DNA of 64,000 nucleotides from Clostridia bacterium (GTDB lineage Bacteria; Bacillota; TC1; UBA5767). Positions 16,898 through 25,747 of the stretch are shown here, in pieces. A program made the translations under genes and the position numbers. How positions within the stretch are numbered: position 1 is the stretch's first letter; the number at the start of each line of letters is the position of its first letter. The notes beneath the pieces are model-generated. The model ran no database searches, was not told the DNA's origin, and saw nothing but the letters and a program-made list of their open reading frames with translations. The stretch covers positions 1-64,000 of the forward strand of contig DAOUPV010000006.1 in NCBI GenBank assembly GCA_030625965.1. The letters are read 5' to 3'.

Positions 16898-17524
16898 CTA
16901 CAGTCTGCCTTTAACGATCTCTACTGCTTCATTCATCAGCTTCTCAGATTTTTCAATCTGTGCGTCGCGTCTTGTTGCTGCTTCGTTTACAAAATCTTTA
17001 TCCTTGATGCCAGGCAGGTTAATATCTACCGCCAGAAGAACACCTTTCAAAGATGCATCAGCGATGATAGCACCAACGCCTACATCGGAAATAGCGGATT
17101 TGTTGCCAATAGGCGCCAAGCGCAAAGCCATCTCGTTGGCTTTTATGCAGGTGTCAGCGATTTCCAAAGGTGAAAGCGTTGCTTTCTTGTATGCGTCCTG
17201 CAATGCTGCAGTACGTACGGCCTTCTCTTCATCGTTGGTCTTAGGCATCTTCAAAGCATCCATAAACGCTCCGAATACGGCCATGTCATCGTCTACCTGT
17301 TTCTCCAGATCAACCATGACCTGAGAGATTTCAGCAAGAATCGCATCGATTTCAGATTGAACCTCGGCGTACTTATCGCCTTTGGACAGGTTAGCAACCA
17401 TGGAAACCATAGCGGCTCCAAAACATCCCGCCATAGCGGCTACACTACCACCACCTGGAGTAGGTGAGTTGGAAGCTGATTCTTCTAAAACTTGTGCAAA
17501 CGGTTTATCGAAATATCTAGACAT
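16898..17524 (-). CDS. fchA: Cyclodeaminase/cyclohydrolase family protein (FchA-like methenyl-THF cyclohydrolase)
   Basis: This is a 208-residue all-helical protein of the FTCD_C family. Members hydrolyse 5,10-methenyl-THF (FchA) or deaminate formimino-THF. The signature SPTPGGGSVAAMAGCFGAAMVSMV lies near residues 20-43, and GNKSAISDVGVGA near 139-151. Of two adjacent ATGs, the second (17524) is better spaced from AAGGAGGAT. Immediately upstream is folD, so the pair handles methylene/methenyl-THF interconversion. Since FolD is usually bifunctional, FchA may add cyclohydrolase capacity, or act as cyclodeaminase in purine/glycine fermentation. The choice is not decided by the sequence. Confidence 0.82.
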   Translation of the reverse strand: MSRYFDKPFAQVLEESASNSPTPGGGSVAAMAGCFGAAMVSMVANLSKGDKYAEVQSEIDAILAEISQVMVDLEKQVDDDMAVFGAFMDALKMPKTNDEEKAVRTAALQDAYKKATLSPLEIADTCIKANEMALRLAPIGNKSAISDVGVGAIIADASLKGVLLAVDINLPGIKDKDFVNEAATRRDAQIEKSEKLMNEAVEIVKGRL

Positions 17525-17539
17525 CATATCCTCCTTGGA

Positions 17540-18388
17540 CTACTTTCCTTGCAATCCCATGCCTTTGATCAGGTTTCTGAACAATAGCACAGTGGTCAAA
17601 GAACCAACACCACCCGGTACCGGGGAGATATGGCTTGCAACTTTTTCAGCGCTTTCGTAATCTACGTCGCCGACATAACCGCCGCCTTCGACTTCATTCA
17701 CACCAGCGTCAACTACGATGGCGCCTTCTTTGATCATATCTCCTGTAATCAATCCGGCTCTTCCTACAGCAGCGATAACCACATCAGCGGATTTCACTTC
17801 TTCAGCCAGGTTTTTGGTTCTGGAGTGGCATACGGTGATAGTAGGATTATACTTCAGAAGCATGAATACCAACGGCTTACCAACAGTCTCTCCACGACCA
17901 ACGATGACAGCTTTCTTGCCAGTCATGTCAATGCCGGTGCTCAGTACGCACTCGATGCAGGACTCTGGAGTTGCCGGGAACAGCCCTTCGGATCCCTGCA
18001 GGATGTATCCACGGTTGATGGGATTCACACCATCCACGTCCTTCAAAGGATCAACCATGCCCATAATCTTGTCTTTGTCGAGCTGAGCCGGTAGGGGAAG
18101 CTCGATCATGATGCCGTGCACGTTTTCGTCCTGGTTCAGTCTGTCCACCAGAATCTCAACTTCTTCTTGTTCTGTTTCGCTAGACAGCTCATAGAAATCG
18201 TATAGGATGCCAACCTTTTCAGCAGCCTTCTTCTTTGACTTAGCGTACCATACGGAAGCGGGATCATTTCCGACCAATACTACTGCCAGTCTCGGCTCTA
18301 CGCCTTTCGCTTTAAACGCCTCAACATCCAGAGCCACTTTTTCGCGAATCTCTTTTGCAATCAGTTTACCATCAATAATGTTTGCCAT
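17540..18388 (-). CDS. folD: Bifunctional methylene-THF dehydrogenase/methenyl-THF cyclohydrolase
   Basis: FolD interconverts 5,10-methylene-, methenyl- and 10-formyl-THF with NAD(P). I start it at MANIIDGKLIAKEI (ATG 18388), because the earlier in-frame ATG is itself part of the GGAGG site. It has 282 residues with YAKSKKKAAEKVGI, including the catalytic Lys region near residues 53-66, the PLPAQLDKDKIM stretch, the Rossmann motif VIVGRGETVGKP, and C-terminal PVPGGVGSLTTVLLFRN. It is the first gene of the operon that runs through OLE to dxs, after the promoter at 18437-18465. Confidence 0.96.
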   Translation of the reverse strand: MANIIDGKLIAKEIREKVALDVEAFKAKGVEPRLAVVLVGNDPASVWYAKSKKKAAEKVGILYDFYELSSETEQEEVEILVDRLNQDENVHGIMIELPLPAQLDKDKIMGMVDPLKDVDGVNPINRGYILQGSEGLFPATPESCIECVLSTGIDMTGKKAVIVGRGETVGKPLVFMLLKYNPTITVCHSRTKNLAEEVKSADVVIAAVGRAGLITGDMIKEGAIVVDAGVNEVEGGGYVGDVDYESAEKVASHISPVPGGVGSLTTVLLFRNLIKGMGLQGK

Positions 18389-18436
18389 TTTAACCTCCAT
18401 TAATTATATACATTAAACTTTTTCTATCCAATTCAA

Positions 18437-18465
18437 ATATTATTTAATATTTGGACGTTCGTCAA
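18437..18465 (-). promoter_or_regulatory. Sigma-A promoter of the folD-fchA-xseAB-ispA-OLE-oapA-dxs unit
   Basis: On the minus strand, TTGACG (18460-18465) and TAATAT (18437-18442) are exactly 17 bp apart, about 50 nt upstream of the folD start. No terminator is obvious between here and the one at 11518-11550. Confidence 0.7.
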
Positions 18466-18502
18466 TAGCCTAGAGGGCTTATTTCTGTGAAATTATGCAC
18501 AT

Positions 18503-18534
18503 TAAAAAAAATGACCGGCAGATTCCTGCCGGTC
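18503..18534 (-). terminator. Rho-independent terminator of nfnAB
   Basis: The minus strand shows GGACCGGCAG-GAAT-CTGCCGGTCA followed by eight T residues, just beyond the nfnB stop. Confidence 0.85.
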
Positions 18535-18540
18535 CTATGA

Positions 18541-19929
18541 TTACTTGTTGCTTAAATACTCATTCATGGCTTTGGCTGCATCTTTACCAGCACCCATTGC
18601 AAGGATTACCGTCGCTGCACCAGTCACGATATCGCCGCCAGCGTAAACGCCTTCAATTGAAGTTTTTCCAGATTCATCGGCAACCACGTTGCCCCATTTG
18701 TTGAGTTCCAGACCATCGATGGTCTCCAGCAATACCGGGTTGGGTCCTTGGCCGATAGCCATAACCACAGTATCCACTTCAACCAGATGCTCACTACCTT
18801 CGATGACTACTGGGCGTCTTCTGCCGGAATCATCCGGTTCACCCAATTCGTAGCTCAGGCAAGTCATGCCGGTTACCCAGCCTTCTTCATTGCCCAAAAT
18901 TTCGGTCGGAGAAGTAAGAAGCTTCAATTCCACACCTTCTTCGATGGCATGCTCCAGCTCTTCTTTTCTGGCCGGTACCTGTTCAATCGCTCTACGGTAT
19001 ACGATGTAAGACTTCTTAGCACCAAGACGCAGAGCCGTACGGGCCGCGTCCATAGCCACGTTACCAGCGCCGACAACTGCAACCGCATCACCCACCATGA
19101 TCGGAGTGACGTTATTGGGGAAGTCATAAGCTTTCATCAGGTTGGTACGGGTCAGGAACTCGTTGGCGGAGTATACGCCGTTATAGTTCTCACCCGGGAT
19201 ATTCAGGAAGTAAGGCAGGCCTGCGCCGGTTCCGATGAATACTGCATCGAATCCTTCTTCCTTCATCAACTCGTCTACAGTATTGATTTTGCCGGCAATA
19301 TTATTCACTTTGATTTCAACGCCCAACTCTTCGATAGCGCTGATTTCAGTTTGTACAATATCCTTGGGCAAACGGAACTCAGGAATACCATACATCAAAA
19401 CGCCGCCAGCACAATGCAAGGCTTCATAGATCGTTACAGCATGTCCTTCTTTAGCCAGCTCTGATGCACAAGTAAGACCCGCTGGGCCACCACCGAGAAT
19501 GGCAACCTTCTTGCCAGTACTTGGTTTCTTGCCCATTTTGAAATCACCACGCTCGATTTGAAGATCTGCAGCGTATCTTTCCAGACGGCCGATGGCAACA
19601 GGTGCACCTTTTTTGTTCAATACGCAAGCGCCTTCACATTGGCTCTCCTGGGGGCAAACACGTCCACATACTGCCGGCAGTGCGTTGGTGTCTTTCAAAG
19701 TTTCACCAGCAGCTGCTACATTGCCTTCGGCAATTTCAGCAATAAATTTTGGAATGTTGATATTAACAGGGCAAGCGGGAACACAAAGTGGTTTCTTGCA
19801 TTGCAAGCAACGATCCGCCTCTTCTTTTGCCATAGCAGCTGTGTAGCCAGTTGCTACCTCTTTAAAGTTCTTATTCCTTACGTCGGCATCTTGAGTCGGC
19901 ATCGGAACACGATTCAAATTCAAAGCCAT
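18541..19929 (-). CDS. nfnB: NADH-dependent reduced ferredoxin:NADP+ oxidoreductase, large subunit NfnB
   Basis: This GltA-like flavoprotein has 462 residues. The N-terminal iron-sulfur domain shows CLQCKKPLCVPACPVNINIPKF (about residues 40-61) and CGRVCPQESQCEGAC, ligating [4Fe-4S] clusters. FAD/NADPH Rossmann motifs follow: AILGGGPAGLTCASELA near 150 and AVVGAGNVAMDAARTALRLGA near 280. It would also match a glutamate synthase small subunit, but its partner here is the NfnA-type subunit and no GltB is nearby. The pair bifurcates electrons between ferredoxin, NADH and NADP in the cytosol of anaerobes. Its ATG shares a base with the nfnA stop. Confidence 0.88.
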   Translation of the reverse strand: MALNLNRVPMPTQDADVRNKNFKEVATGYTAAMAKEEADRCLQCKKPLCVPACPVNINIPKFIAEIAEGNVAAAGETLKDTNALPAVCGRVCPQESQCEGACVLNKKGAPVAIGRLERYAADLQIERGDFKMGKKPSTGKKVAILGGGPAGLTCASELAKEGHAVTIYEALHCAGGVLMYGIPEFRLPKDIVQTEISAIEELGVEIKVNNIAGKINTVDELMKEEGFDAVFIGTGAGLPYFLNIPGENYNGVYSANEFLTRTNLMKAYDFPNNVTPIMVGDAVAVVGAGNVAMDAARTALRLGAKKSYIVYRRAIEQVPARKEELEHAIEEGVELKLLTSPTEILGNEEGWVTGMTCLSYELGEPDDSGRRRPVVIEGSEHLVEVDTVVMAIGQGPNPVLLETIDGLELNKWGNVVADESGKTSIEGVYAGGDIVTGAATVILAMGAGKDAAKAMNEYLSNK

Positions 19930-20771
19930 TACAGGTTCCCTCCCTTCGCATTACGCTCGGTAATCAAGCGTTCTTTTTCTACGAAAATATTCATTCTGCG
20001 CATAGCTAAATCCCAGTCGATCTGATGTCCATCAAATTCAGGACCATCAACACAGGCGAACTTGGTTTTATCACCAACAGCTACACGGCATGCACCGCAC
20101 ATACCTGTTCCATCCACCATGATCGGATTCATGGATACGGTAGTCGGTACTTCATACTTTTTGGTCAGGCTTGCACAGAACTTCATCATGATCACAGGAC
20201 CGATAGCCCAGATGTGTTTCACATCGTTGCTGGGATCGTCCAGGATTTCCTTGATCTTGTCAGTAACGAAACCCTTCATACCATAATTGCAGGATCCGTC
20301 ATCTGTTGTGATATGCAGTTCAGTGCTGGCTTCTCTCATCTCATCTTCCAGAATCAACAAATCCTGGCAACGTGCGCCGATGATGGAAATAACATTGTTG
20401 CCTGCTTCTTTCAGCGCCTTAGCAATTGGAAGTACAGGTGCTACACCCACACCACCGCCTACACATAGGACCGTGCCATAGTCTTCGATTTCTGTTGCTT
20501 GACCCAAAGGTCCTACGAAGTCCAGTACTTCATCTCCCACGTTGTAGTTACCCAACTGCTTGGTTGAATAACCCACTTCTTGGAAAATAATGGTAATCGT
20601 TCCTTCTTCTCTGTCAAAATCCGCAACAGTCAAAGGGATTCTCTCCCCTTTACTGTCCGTCCGAATGATGATAAACTGTCCCGCCTGTACTTTCTTAGCT
20701 ATTTCTGGAGACAAAATCTTCATTAGCTTAACAGTTGGTGCTAATTCTCTCTTCTCAACTATTTTGTACAT
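19929..20771 (-). CDS. nfnA: NADH-dependent reduced ferredoxin:NADP+ oxidoreductase, small subunit NfnA
   Basis: This 280-residue subunit is of the dihydroorotate dehydrogenase electron-transfer (PyrK/SudB) type. I start it at MYKIVEKREL (20771) after GGGGAGGTT. The FAD domain shows GQFIIIRTDSKGERIPLTVA; the NAD domain shows VLCVGGGVGVAPVLPIAKAL. The C-terminal [2Fe-2S] cysteines are in MCGACRVAVGDKTKFACVDGPEFDG. The same enzyme pair is well known in Clostridium kluyveri and Moorella. Expression follows from the promoter at 20861-20889. Confidence 0.9.
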   Translation of the reverse strand: MYKIVEKRELAPTVKLMKILSPEIAKKVQAGQFIIIRTDSKGERIPLTVADFDREEGTITIIFQEVGYSTKQLGNYNVGDEVLDFVGPLGQATEIEDYGTVLCVGGGVGVAPVLPIAKALKEAGNNVISIIGARCQDLLILEDEMREASTELHITTDDGSCNYGMKGFVTDKIKEILDDPSNDVKHIWAIGPVIMMKFCASLTKKYEVPTTVSMNPIMVDGTGMCGACRVAVGDKTKFACVDGPEFDGHQIDWDLAMRRMNIFVEKERLITERNAKGGNL

Positions 20772-20860
20772 TGCAACCTCCCCGATTATATTCAAACACT
20801 TTTTTTTATTTAAATTGCATGCCACGTAAGCATTCAATCCAAATTAACCCACCGTAACAT

Positions 20861-20889
20861 AGTATATCAGATAAGCAGTTTTTTTTGAA
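20861..20889 (-). promoter_or_regulatory. Probable promoter of nfnAB
   Basis: On the minus strand, TTCAAA (20884-20889) and TATACT (20861-20866) are 17 bp apart. The ATG is about 90 nt downstream. No Rex-type TTGTGAA...TTCACAA operator is visible. Confidence 0.5.
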
Positions 20890-20933
20890 CCAACAAATTT
20901 TGTCAGTTTTTCCAAGATATTCATTAATTTTTA

Positions 20934-20970
20934 GAAAAAAGAAAAAGGGACCGGTTCCCCGTTCCCTTTC
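20934..20970 (-). terminator. Terminator after nusB
   Basis: The minus strand shows AAAGGGAACGGGGAACCGGTCCCTTT followed by TTCTTTTTTC, directly after the nusB stop. It closes the long ireB...nusB transcript. Confidence 0.75.
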
Positions 20971-20973
20971 TTG

Positions 20974-21363
20974 CTAACCAATCTTATCCAATATCCCGTT
21001 CACCAGCTTCTTGGATTTCACATCCGCAAACCGTTTTGCCAATTCAATAGCTTCGTTAATGGCAACTTTCTTGGGTACATCCTCCTGGTATAGTATCTCT
21101 AAGACACCAAGACGCAGAATCGCTCTTTCTACACTACCGAGACGATCCAAAGTCCACTGCTTGTTTAAATGATCCGAAATCAGTTGATCTATCTCCGTTT
21201 GATGTTCAAGGAACAACTCCAATATTTGCTTAACATATTGCACATCCTTAGAATGCAATCCGTTCTCTTCCGTTACCATGGATATGGTTTCGGCGTAATC
21301 ATCATTACCTTGATCGAGTCCGAACAGCACTTGGAAAGCGCCCATTCTTGCATCTTTTCTCAA
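20974..21363 (-). CDS. nusB: Transcription antitermination factor NusB
   Basis: This is a 129-residue all-helical RNA-binding protein needed for rRNA antitermination with NusE. It shows the family's N-terminal RKDARMGAFQVLFGLD and the C-terminal PKKVAINEAIELAKRFADVKSKKLVNGILDKI. It is the last gene of the operon and overlaps nothing. The amaP gene ends 3 nt before its start. Confidence 0.93.
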   Translation of the reverse strand: MRKDARMGAFQVLFGLDQGNDDYAETISMVTEENGLHSKDVQYVKQILELFLEHQTEIDQLISDHLNKQWTLDRLGSVERAILRLGVLEILYQEDVPKKVAINEAIELAKRFADVKSKKLVNGILDKIG

Positions 21364-21366
21364 TGA

Positions 21367-21915
21367 TTAATCCTCTCTATAGGGAATGGTAGTATCCACA
21401 ATCCCCAACGATTTGACCAGCACTTGAACTTCAATGACCGACACGCCGATGCCTTTTTCAAAGCGCTCTTTGATGCGGGTCTGCAAGTTCTTGGTCGTCG
21501 CTTGTATATTTTCTCCTGCTGGGGTCTCAATCTCCACAATGATTTTGACACCCTTTTTCCTCGGTTCCACAAAAACCCGGGAATCATCGACGCCAGCTGT
21601 CTGTTCCGCCAACATCAACGCTGTCTTTTCCAACGCCGAGATATTGATATTAACCTGACCTATACCATTCTTGGCTGCAACGGCCGCCATGTATGGGCTT
21701 ACCCGCTGGGTCGTATCCAGGATGATCTTGATTGAGACGATGATAATCACCAATGAAATGGCTACAATCACCATCTTGTTGCCAATACCACCGAAGAACA
21801 GCTCTGTCATGAACGTCAGCAGCGCTTCGTTCAGAGTAAAGAATATCAAGAAGGTAGCCATTGCTATGGCTATCAGAGATCCAGTCAATATCAGTATTTT
21901 GTCAGCTCGAATCAT
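21367..21915 (-). CDS. amaP: Alkaline shock response membrane anchor protein AmaP
   Basis: This 182-residue protein has two N-terminal transmembrane helices (about residues 8-30 and 45-66). They are followed by a soluble domain resembling Asp23 itself (NINISALEKTALMLAEQ, then VEIETPAGENIQATT). In Staphylococcus, AmaP anchors Asp23 to the membrane. Here it follows the asp23 gene immediately, which supports the assignment. Confidence 0.88.
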   Translation of the reverse strand: MIRADKILILTGSLIAIAMATFLIFFTLNEALLTFMTELFFGGIGNKMVIVAISLVIIIVSIKIILDTTQRVSPYMAAVAAKNGIGQVNINISALEKTALMLAEQTAGVDDSRVFVEPRKKGVKIIVEIETPAGENIQATTKNLQTRIKERFEKGIGVSVIEVQVLVKSLGIVDTTIPYRED

Positions 21916-21916
21916 G

Positions 21917-22315
21917 TTATTCCGCCTCTTCGATCTTAGCCAGTTCTTTCTGTTCCGGGAAATCTATCCCTGAGATATTGACATTGACTTCCCTTACCGG
22001 AATGTCCGTCATGTTCTCAACGGATTTCTTAACGCTCTCTTGGATGCGCTTGGCCACATCGACCAACACCTCACCATAGCGAACGGAAATGGACATCTCA
22101 ATGACAGCTTCATCATTGTCGAGTGTAATCTTGATTCCCTTACCCAGTGACTTCTTGCCACCTAGGAAAGAATTCTGTTTCGCTCCGATAATCTCAGCCA
22201 CACCTTCAACTTCTTTAGTAGCCAAACTTGCAATCGCCGCTAAAACCTCTTCGGATATTTTCACAGTTCCTACATCATGCACATCGCTGTTGATTTCTTT
22301 GACATTGTCTACCAT
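21917..22315 (-). CDS. Asp23/Gls24 family envelope stress protein
   Basis: This 132-residue Asp23-domain protein has the characteristic VKISEEVLAAIASLATKEVEGV (residues about 17-38) and a second half with ISVRYGEVLVDVAKRIQESVKKSVE. I start it at MVDNVKEINS (22315), which has AAAGGAG at good spacing, rather than an upstream GTG that overlaps efp. It probably forms membrane-associated assemblies through AmaP next door. Confidence 0.88.
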   Translation of the reverse strand: MVDNVKEINSDVHDVGTVKISEEVLAAIASLATKEVEGVAEIIGAKQNSFLGGKKSLGKGIKITLDNDEAVIEMSISVRYGEVLVDVAKRIQESVKKSVENMTDIPVREVNVNISGIDFPEQKELAKIEEAE

Positions 22316-22344
22316 TTCATTCACTCCTTTACTGATATCGGGCA

Positions 22345-22902
22345 CTATGCTCTAGATACATAATCTCCAGTTCTGGTATCGATAATCAATTCATCGCCTT
22401 CATTGACAAACAAAGGTACTTGAACCGAGGCGCCTGTCTCCAAAGTTGCAGCTTTGGTCACATTGTTGGCCGTATCACCTTTAACGCCAGGCTCTGTTTC
22501 CGCTACTTTAAGCACAACTGTAGTAGGCAATTCCACACCGATGGGTTCATCTTTGTAGAACTGAACATGAATATTCATGTTGTCTTTCAGGAATTTCAGA
22601 CCGTCACCAAGATTTGCGGCCGTCAGATGTACCTGATCATAAGTCTCGGTGTTCATAAATACATAGAAATCCCCGTCCAGATACAGGTATTGCATTTCCA
22701 AACGCTCGATATGCGCTTTTTCCACTTTTTCAGTCGTACGGAAGGTTCTCTCCACAACTGCACCAGTTCTCTTGTTCCTTAATTTGGTACGCACAAAGGC
22801 TGCACCTTTACCTGGCTTAACATGTTGGAATTCAATAATCTGGTATAATCCACCATCCCACTCTATCGTCAGGCCTGTCTTAAAATCGCTCGTAGTAATC
22901 AT
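22345..22902 (-). CDS. efp: Translation elongation factor P
   Basis: EF-P relieves ribosome stalling at polyproline. The 185-residue protein has three beta-barrel domains, with the modification loop [16 protein letters not shown] near residues 26-41 (lysine at position 32, as in many Firmicutes) and the C-terminal signature [23 protein letters not shown] good TAGGAGGAAATT ribosome binding site precedes the ATG. Confidence 0.96.
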   Translation of the reverse strand: MITTSDFKTGLTIEWDGGLYQIIEFQHVKPGKGAAFVRTKLRNKRTGAVVERTFRTTEKVEKAHIERLEMQYLYLDGDFYVFMNTETYDQVHLTAANLGDGLKFLKDNMNIHVQFYKDEPIGVELPTTVVLKVAETEPGVKGDTANNVTKAATLETGASVQVPLFVNEGDELIIDTRTGDYVSRA

Positions 22903-22911
22903 AATTTCCTC

Positions 22912-23991
22912 CTAGAAATGTATTATTTGTAATTCCTTGGTAGCGTGATTCATCAGCTCGTAGCCATGATCCTTTACACAAACCAAATCTTCAATCCGCA
23001 CCCCGAACTGTCCATCCAGATATATCCCGGGTTCGATGGTGATGATCATATCCTGAGTCAGCAATGTAGTATCACTACCAGCGATGCGCGGTGCCTCATG
23101 AATCTCCAGACCTACACCGTGGCCCAGTGAATGGCCGAACTGCTCGCCATAGCCTAAATCGCATATATGCTTTCTGGCTATCTCATCCAGTGCTGAAGCA
23201 GTCATTCCGGATTTAGTGGCTTCCAATGCCTTCTGTTGCGCATCTTTCACAATACCATAGATTTCCTTCTGCTCATCGCTTAAGGAACCAATCCCGATGG
23301 TTCTGGTCATATCTGAACAATAGTAGTCATAAATACAACCGAAATCCATTACCACCAAGTCCCCAGCATGTAATATTCTATCAGATGCAACGCCATGAGG
23401 TAAAGAGGAACGTTCGCCTGAAGCGATAATTGTTTCAAAAGATACGTCCTGTGCGCCCTCCCGCTTCATAAAGCATTCCAATTCTACAGCAATATGTCGC
23501 TCACTCATACCAGGTTTAATGCTATCCAGCATAAACTGGAATCCTTTGTCCCCGATAGCAGCAGCCGAACGTATGGCAGCGATTTCCGACCCTGATTTTA
23601 CCTCTCTGACATCCCGTATCAAATGATCGACAACCGCTAGATCAGCGTTATTCTCTTTCGCTACTTTCGACAGATGCCTGAAGAAGAGATAGCTGTCTTC
23701 TTCTTCAAAACCGATCCTATCTGGTGCCTGTTCCCCTACCAGGGCTGAAATCTCCAGGAAGATGTCCTTTTTGTGCTCTATGACGGTGAACTCCGTTGCC
23801 TCCTTGGCAGCCTGCTCCATATAGCGAAAATCCGTAACGAGCACGGCTTTTTCCTGGTCAATGTAGAGCAAAGCAGATGAACCCGAAAAGCCACTGAGAT
23901 AGTAGCGATTGTGCTTGGTGGATATGACTGAAGCGCCGATTCCCTGATCTTTCATCAAACGCCGGAAGCGCTCTAGCTTATTGAATTCCAT
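22912..23991 (-). CDS. Xaa-Pro aminopeptidase (M24 family)
   Basis: This cytosolic metallopeptidase releases N-terminal residues before proline. At 359 residues it has a creatinase-like N-terminal domain and a pita-bread domain with metal ligands in VMDFGCIYDYYCSDMTRT, GHSLGHGVGLEIHEAPR, TIEPGIY and GVRIEDLV. The start lies inside the end of aroQ (14-nt overlap). Being directly before efp is the standard Firmicute arrangement, and both deal with proline-containing peptides. Confidence 0.92.
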   Translation of the reverse strand: MEFNKLERFRRLMKDQGIGASVISTKHNRYYLSGFSGSSALLYIDQEKAVLVTDFRYMEQAAKEATEFTVIEHKKDIFLEISALVGEQAPDRIGFEEEDSYLFFRHLSKVAKENNADLAVVDHLIRDVREVKSGSEIAAIRSAAAIGDKGFQFMLDSIKPGMSERHIAVELECFMKREGAQDVSFETIIASGERSSLPHGVASDRILHAGDLVVMDFGCIYDYYCSDMTRTIGIGSLSDEQKEIYGIVKDAQQKALEATKSGMTASALDEIARKHICDLGYGEQFGHSLGHGVGLEIHEAPRIAGSDTTLLTQDMIITIEPGIYLDGQFGVRIEDLVCVKDHGYELMNHATKELQIIHF

Positions 23992-24409
23992 CTTCAGTCA
24001 AAGCCTCCACCGCAAGCCGGTAGCCGGTAAATCCCAACCCGGAGATCTGCCCCTTGCAAACTGGGGCGATCACAGATTCACGGCGAAATGTCTCCCGAGC
24101 GTGCACGTTGGAAATATGGACCTCGATTGAAGGAAATTCCATCGAAGACACACAGTCCCTGATGGCATACGAATAATGGGTGAAGGCACCAGGGTTGATA
24201 ACCAGGCCCCCAGCATCACTTTCCTTCTGAATAAAGTCTATGATATCCCCTTCTCCATTGGCTTGGAAAAAGCATAGCTCTAAATCCCGTCCCACTACCT
24301 GACGCGACAGGTATTCTTCTAAATCCGCCAGTGTCTGGTCCCCATATACGTCCGGTTCTCTTTTCCCCAACCAGTTAAGGTTCGGTCCGTTCACAATCAA
24401 TATCTTCAT
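23978..24409 (-). CDS. aroQ: Type II 3-dehydroquinate dehydratase
   Basis: This enzyme catalyses the third step of the shikimate pathway, dehydrating 3-dehydroquinate. The 143-residue protein has the dodecameric type II motifs NGPNLNWLGKREPDVYG (active-site Tyr), NPGAFTHYSYAIRDC and EVHISNVHARETFR. Two other shikimate genes (aroK, aroE) lie about 3-4 kb upstream in the same operon, separated by tldD/tldE. Confidence 0.95.
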   Translation of the reverse strand: MKILIVNGPNLNWLGKREPDVYGDQTLADLEEYLSRQVVGRDLELCFFQANGEGDIIDFIQKESDAGGLVINPGAFTHYSYAIRDCVSSMEFPSIEVHISNVHARETFRRESVIAPVCKGQISGLGFTGYRLAVEALTEDGIQ

Positions 24410-24418
24410 CTTGATACC

Positions 24419-25747
24419 TCAATTCCCGCTAACAGTGATTTTCCCGGTCAGCATGCTTGGCGCACCTTTTCCGGCAAAGAAAGTCAAGTCGTTTCCTACC
24501 GCTTCCACCTCTTTAAATAGAGTAAGCAGGTTGCCGGAGATAACTACACCACGGACCGGACTAGATTTTTTTCCGTCTTCAATCATCATACCTGTAGCCC
24601 CGATGGAGAAATCACCGCTGATGGGATTGGCTGTATGTACGCCAAGCAACCCTGTCACCAACAGGCCCCGTTCCATGGAAGATATCAGCTCATCTGGTGA
24701 GGATGTCCCCTTTTCGATATAAAGGTTGGTGCTGCCCACACCGATGCCTGCTGAGTAACCGGCCCTGGATGCATTCCCGGTAGTCACTGTACCCGACCGT
24801 TTGGAGGTGTAGCTGTTATGCAGATATGTCTCAAGTTTGCCTTCTCGTACAAGTTCTGTACGCTGACTTGGCATTCCCTCTCCATCTGATGGGGAACTCA
24901 TGACTCCTGCTTCCAGGGTCGCATCATCGACAATATTGATACATGTCGCCATAACACTGTCCCCGAGTCTGTCCTTCAGCATGGATTTGCCCTTCAGCAC
25001 ATTCTCGCCGGAGAAAGAAGATGCCAGGACACCCAGCAAATTGGTCGATGTATACGGATCGAAAAGAAGTGGAATCCGCTCTGTAGATATTGTCTTAGCT
25101 CCCAACATATCCAGTGCCTGAGCCGCTGCCTTGCGACCACATTCCTCAGCATCCAGTTCATTATAGCTTCTCTTGAAATCCATGGCGAAACCGGTCTGTA
25201 CATCACCGTTCTCCTTGGCAATCAGGGATACATATAGACCGCAATAGCTTGATTTGCTGATTACTTCCACGTCTCTGGTACTCAGTATGATTTCCGTAGC
25301 AATCACATCTTCATAACCACAGGCCTCGATCTTGTCTATCCGCTTGTCGCATTCCTTGGCTGCCTTTTCACCGATAAGGGCTAGGGCGATTTTTTCTTCC
25401 ACGGCTGTCTTCTCGATAGTCTCGTCATACGGGATGGCGGGATAATCACCGAGAGGTTTATCCGGTAGTCCGCTGAACTCATCTCCCTGCGTATAGCGGG
25501 CATTCTTAACAGCCTTCTCGACTGTCCTTTCAATTGATTCTTCACTAAGGTCCGACGTGAAAGAGAATCCCAGATTGGATCCAAGAAATACACGGACGCC
25601 CAAACCTCTGGATTCTGCCTCCTTCAAGGTCTCCACCTTGGCATCATGCACCTCAATGCTCAATTCCCTTACACTGCTTATATATATTTCTGCTTCATCC
25701 GCCTGGCTTTTGGCCAGCGCTAAAGCCTTTTTTCCCTGAGTTAGCAT
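24419..25747 (-). CDS. tldE: TldE/PmbA-family metalloprotease subunit
   Basis: This is the non-catalytic or regulatory partner of the TldD/TldE heterodimer. In enterobacteria the complex matures microcin B17 and degrades CcdA. I start it at MLTQGKKALALAK (25747), where TAATG couples it to tldD. The 442-residue protein has the family RSGTVTTGNASRAGYSAGIG-like stretch and C-terminal VRGVVISGNLLTLFKEVEAVGNDL, and lacks the HEXXXH of TldD, as expected. Confidence 0.87.
   Translation of the reverse strand: MLTQGKKALALAKSQADEAEIYISSVRELSIEVHDAKVETLKEAESRGLGVRVFLGSNLGFSFTSDLSEESIERTVEKAVKNARYTQGDEFSGLPDKPLGDYPAIPYDETIEKTAVEEKIALALIGEKAAKECDKRIDKIEACGYEDVIATEIILSTRDVEVISKSSYCGLYVSLIAKENGDVQTGFAMDFKRSYNELDAEECGRKAAAQALDMLGAKTISTERIPLLFDPYTSTNLLGVLASSFSGENVLKGKSMLKDRLGDSVMATCINIVDDATLEAGVMSSPSDGEGMPSQRTELVREGKLETYLHNSYTSKRSGTVTTGNASRAGYSAGIGVGSTNLYIEKGTSSPDELISSMERGLLVTGLLGVHTANPISGDFSIGATGMMIEDGKKSSPVRGVVISGNLLTLFKEVEAVGNDLTFFAGKGAPSMLTGKITVSGN

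Noticed and set aside
18541-19929. Glutamate synthase small subunit
   Set aside because: The adjacent PyrK/SudB-like subunit and absence of a large subunit point to NfnB.
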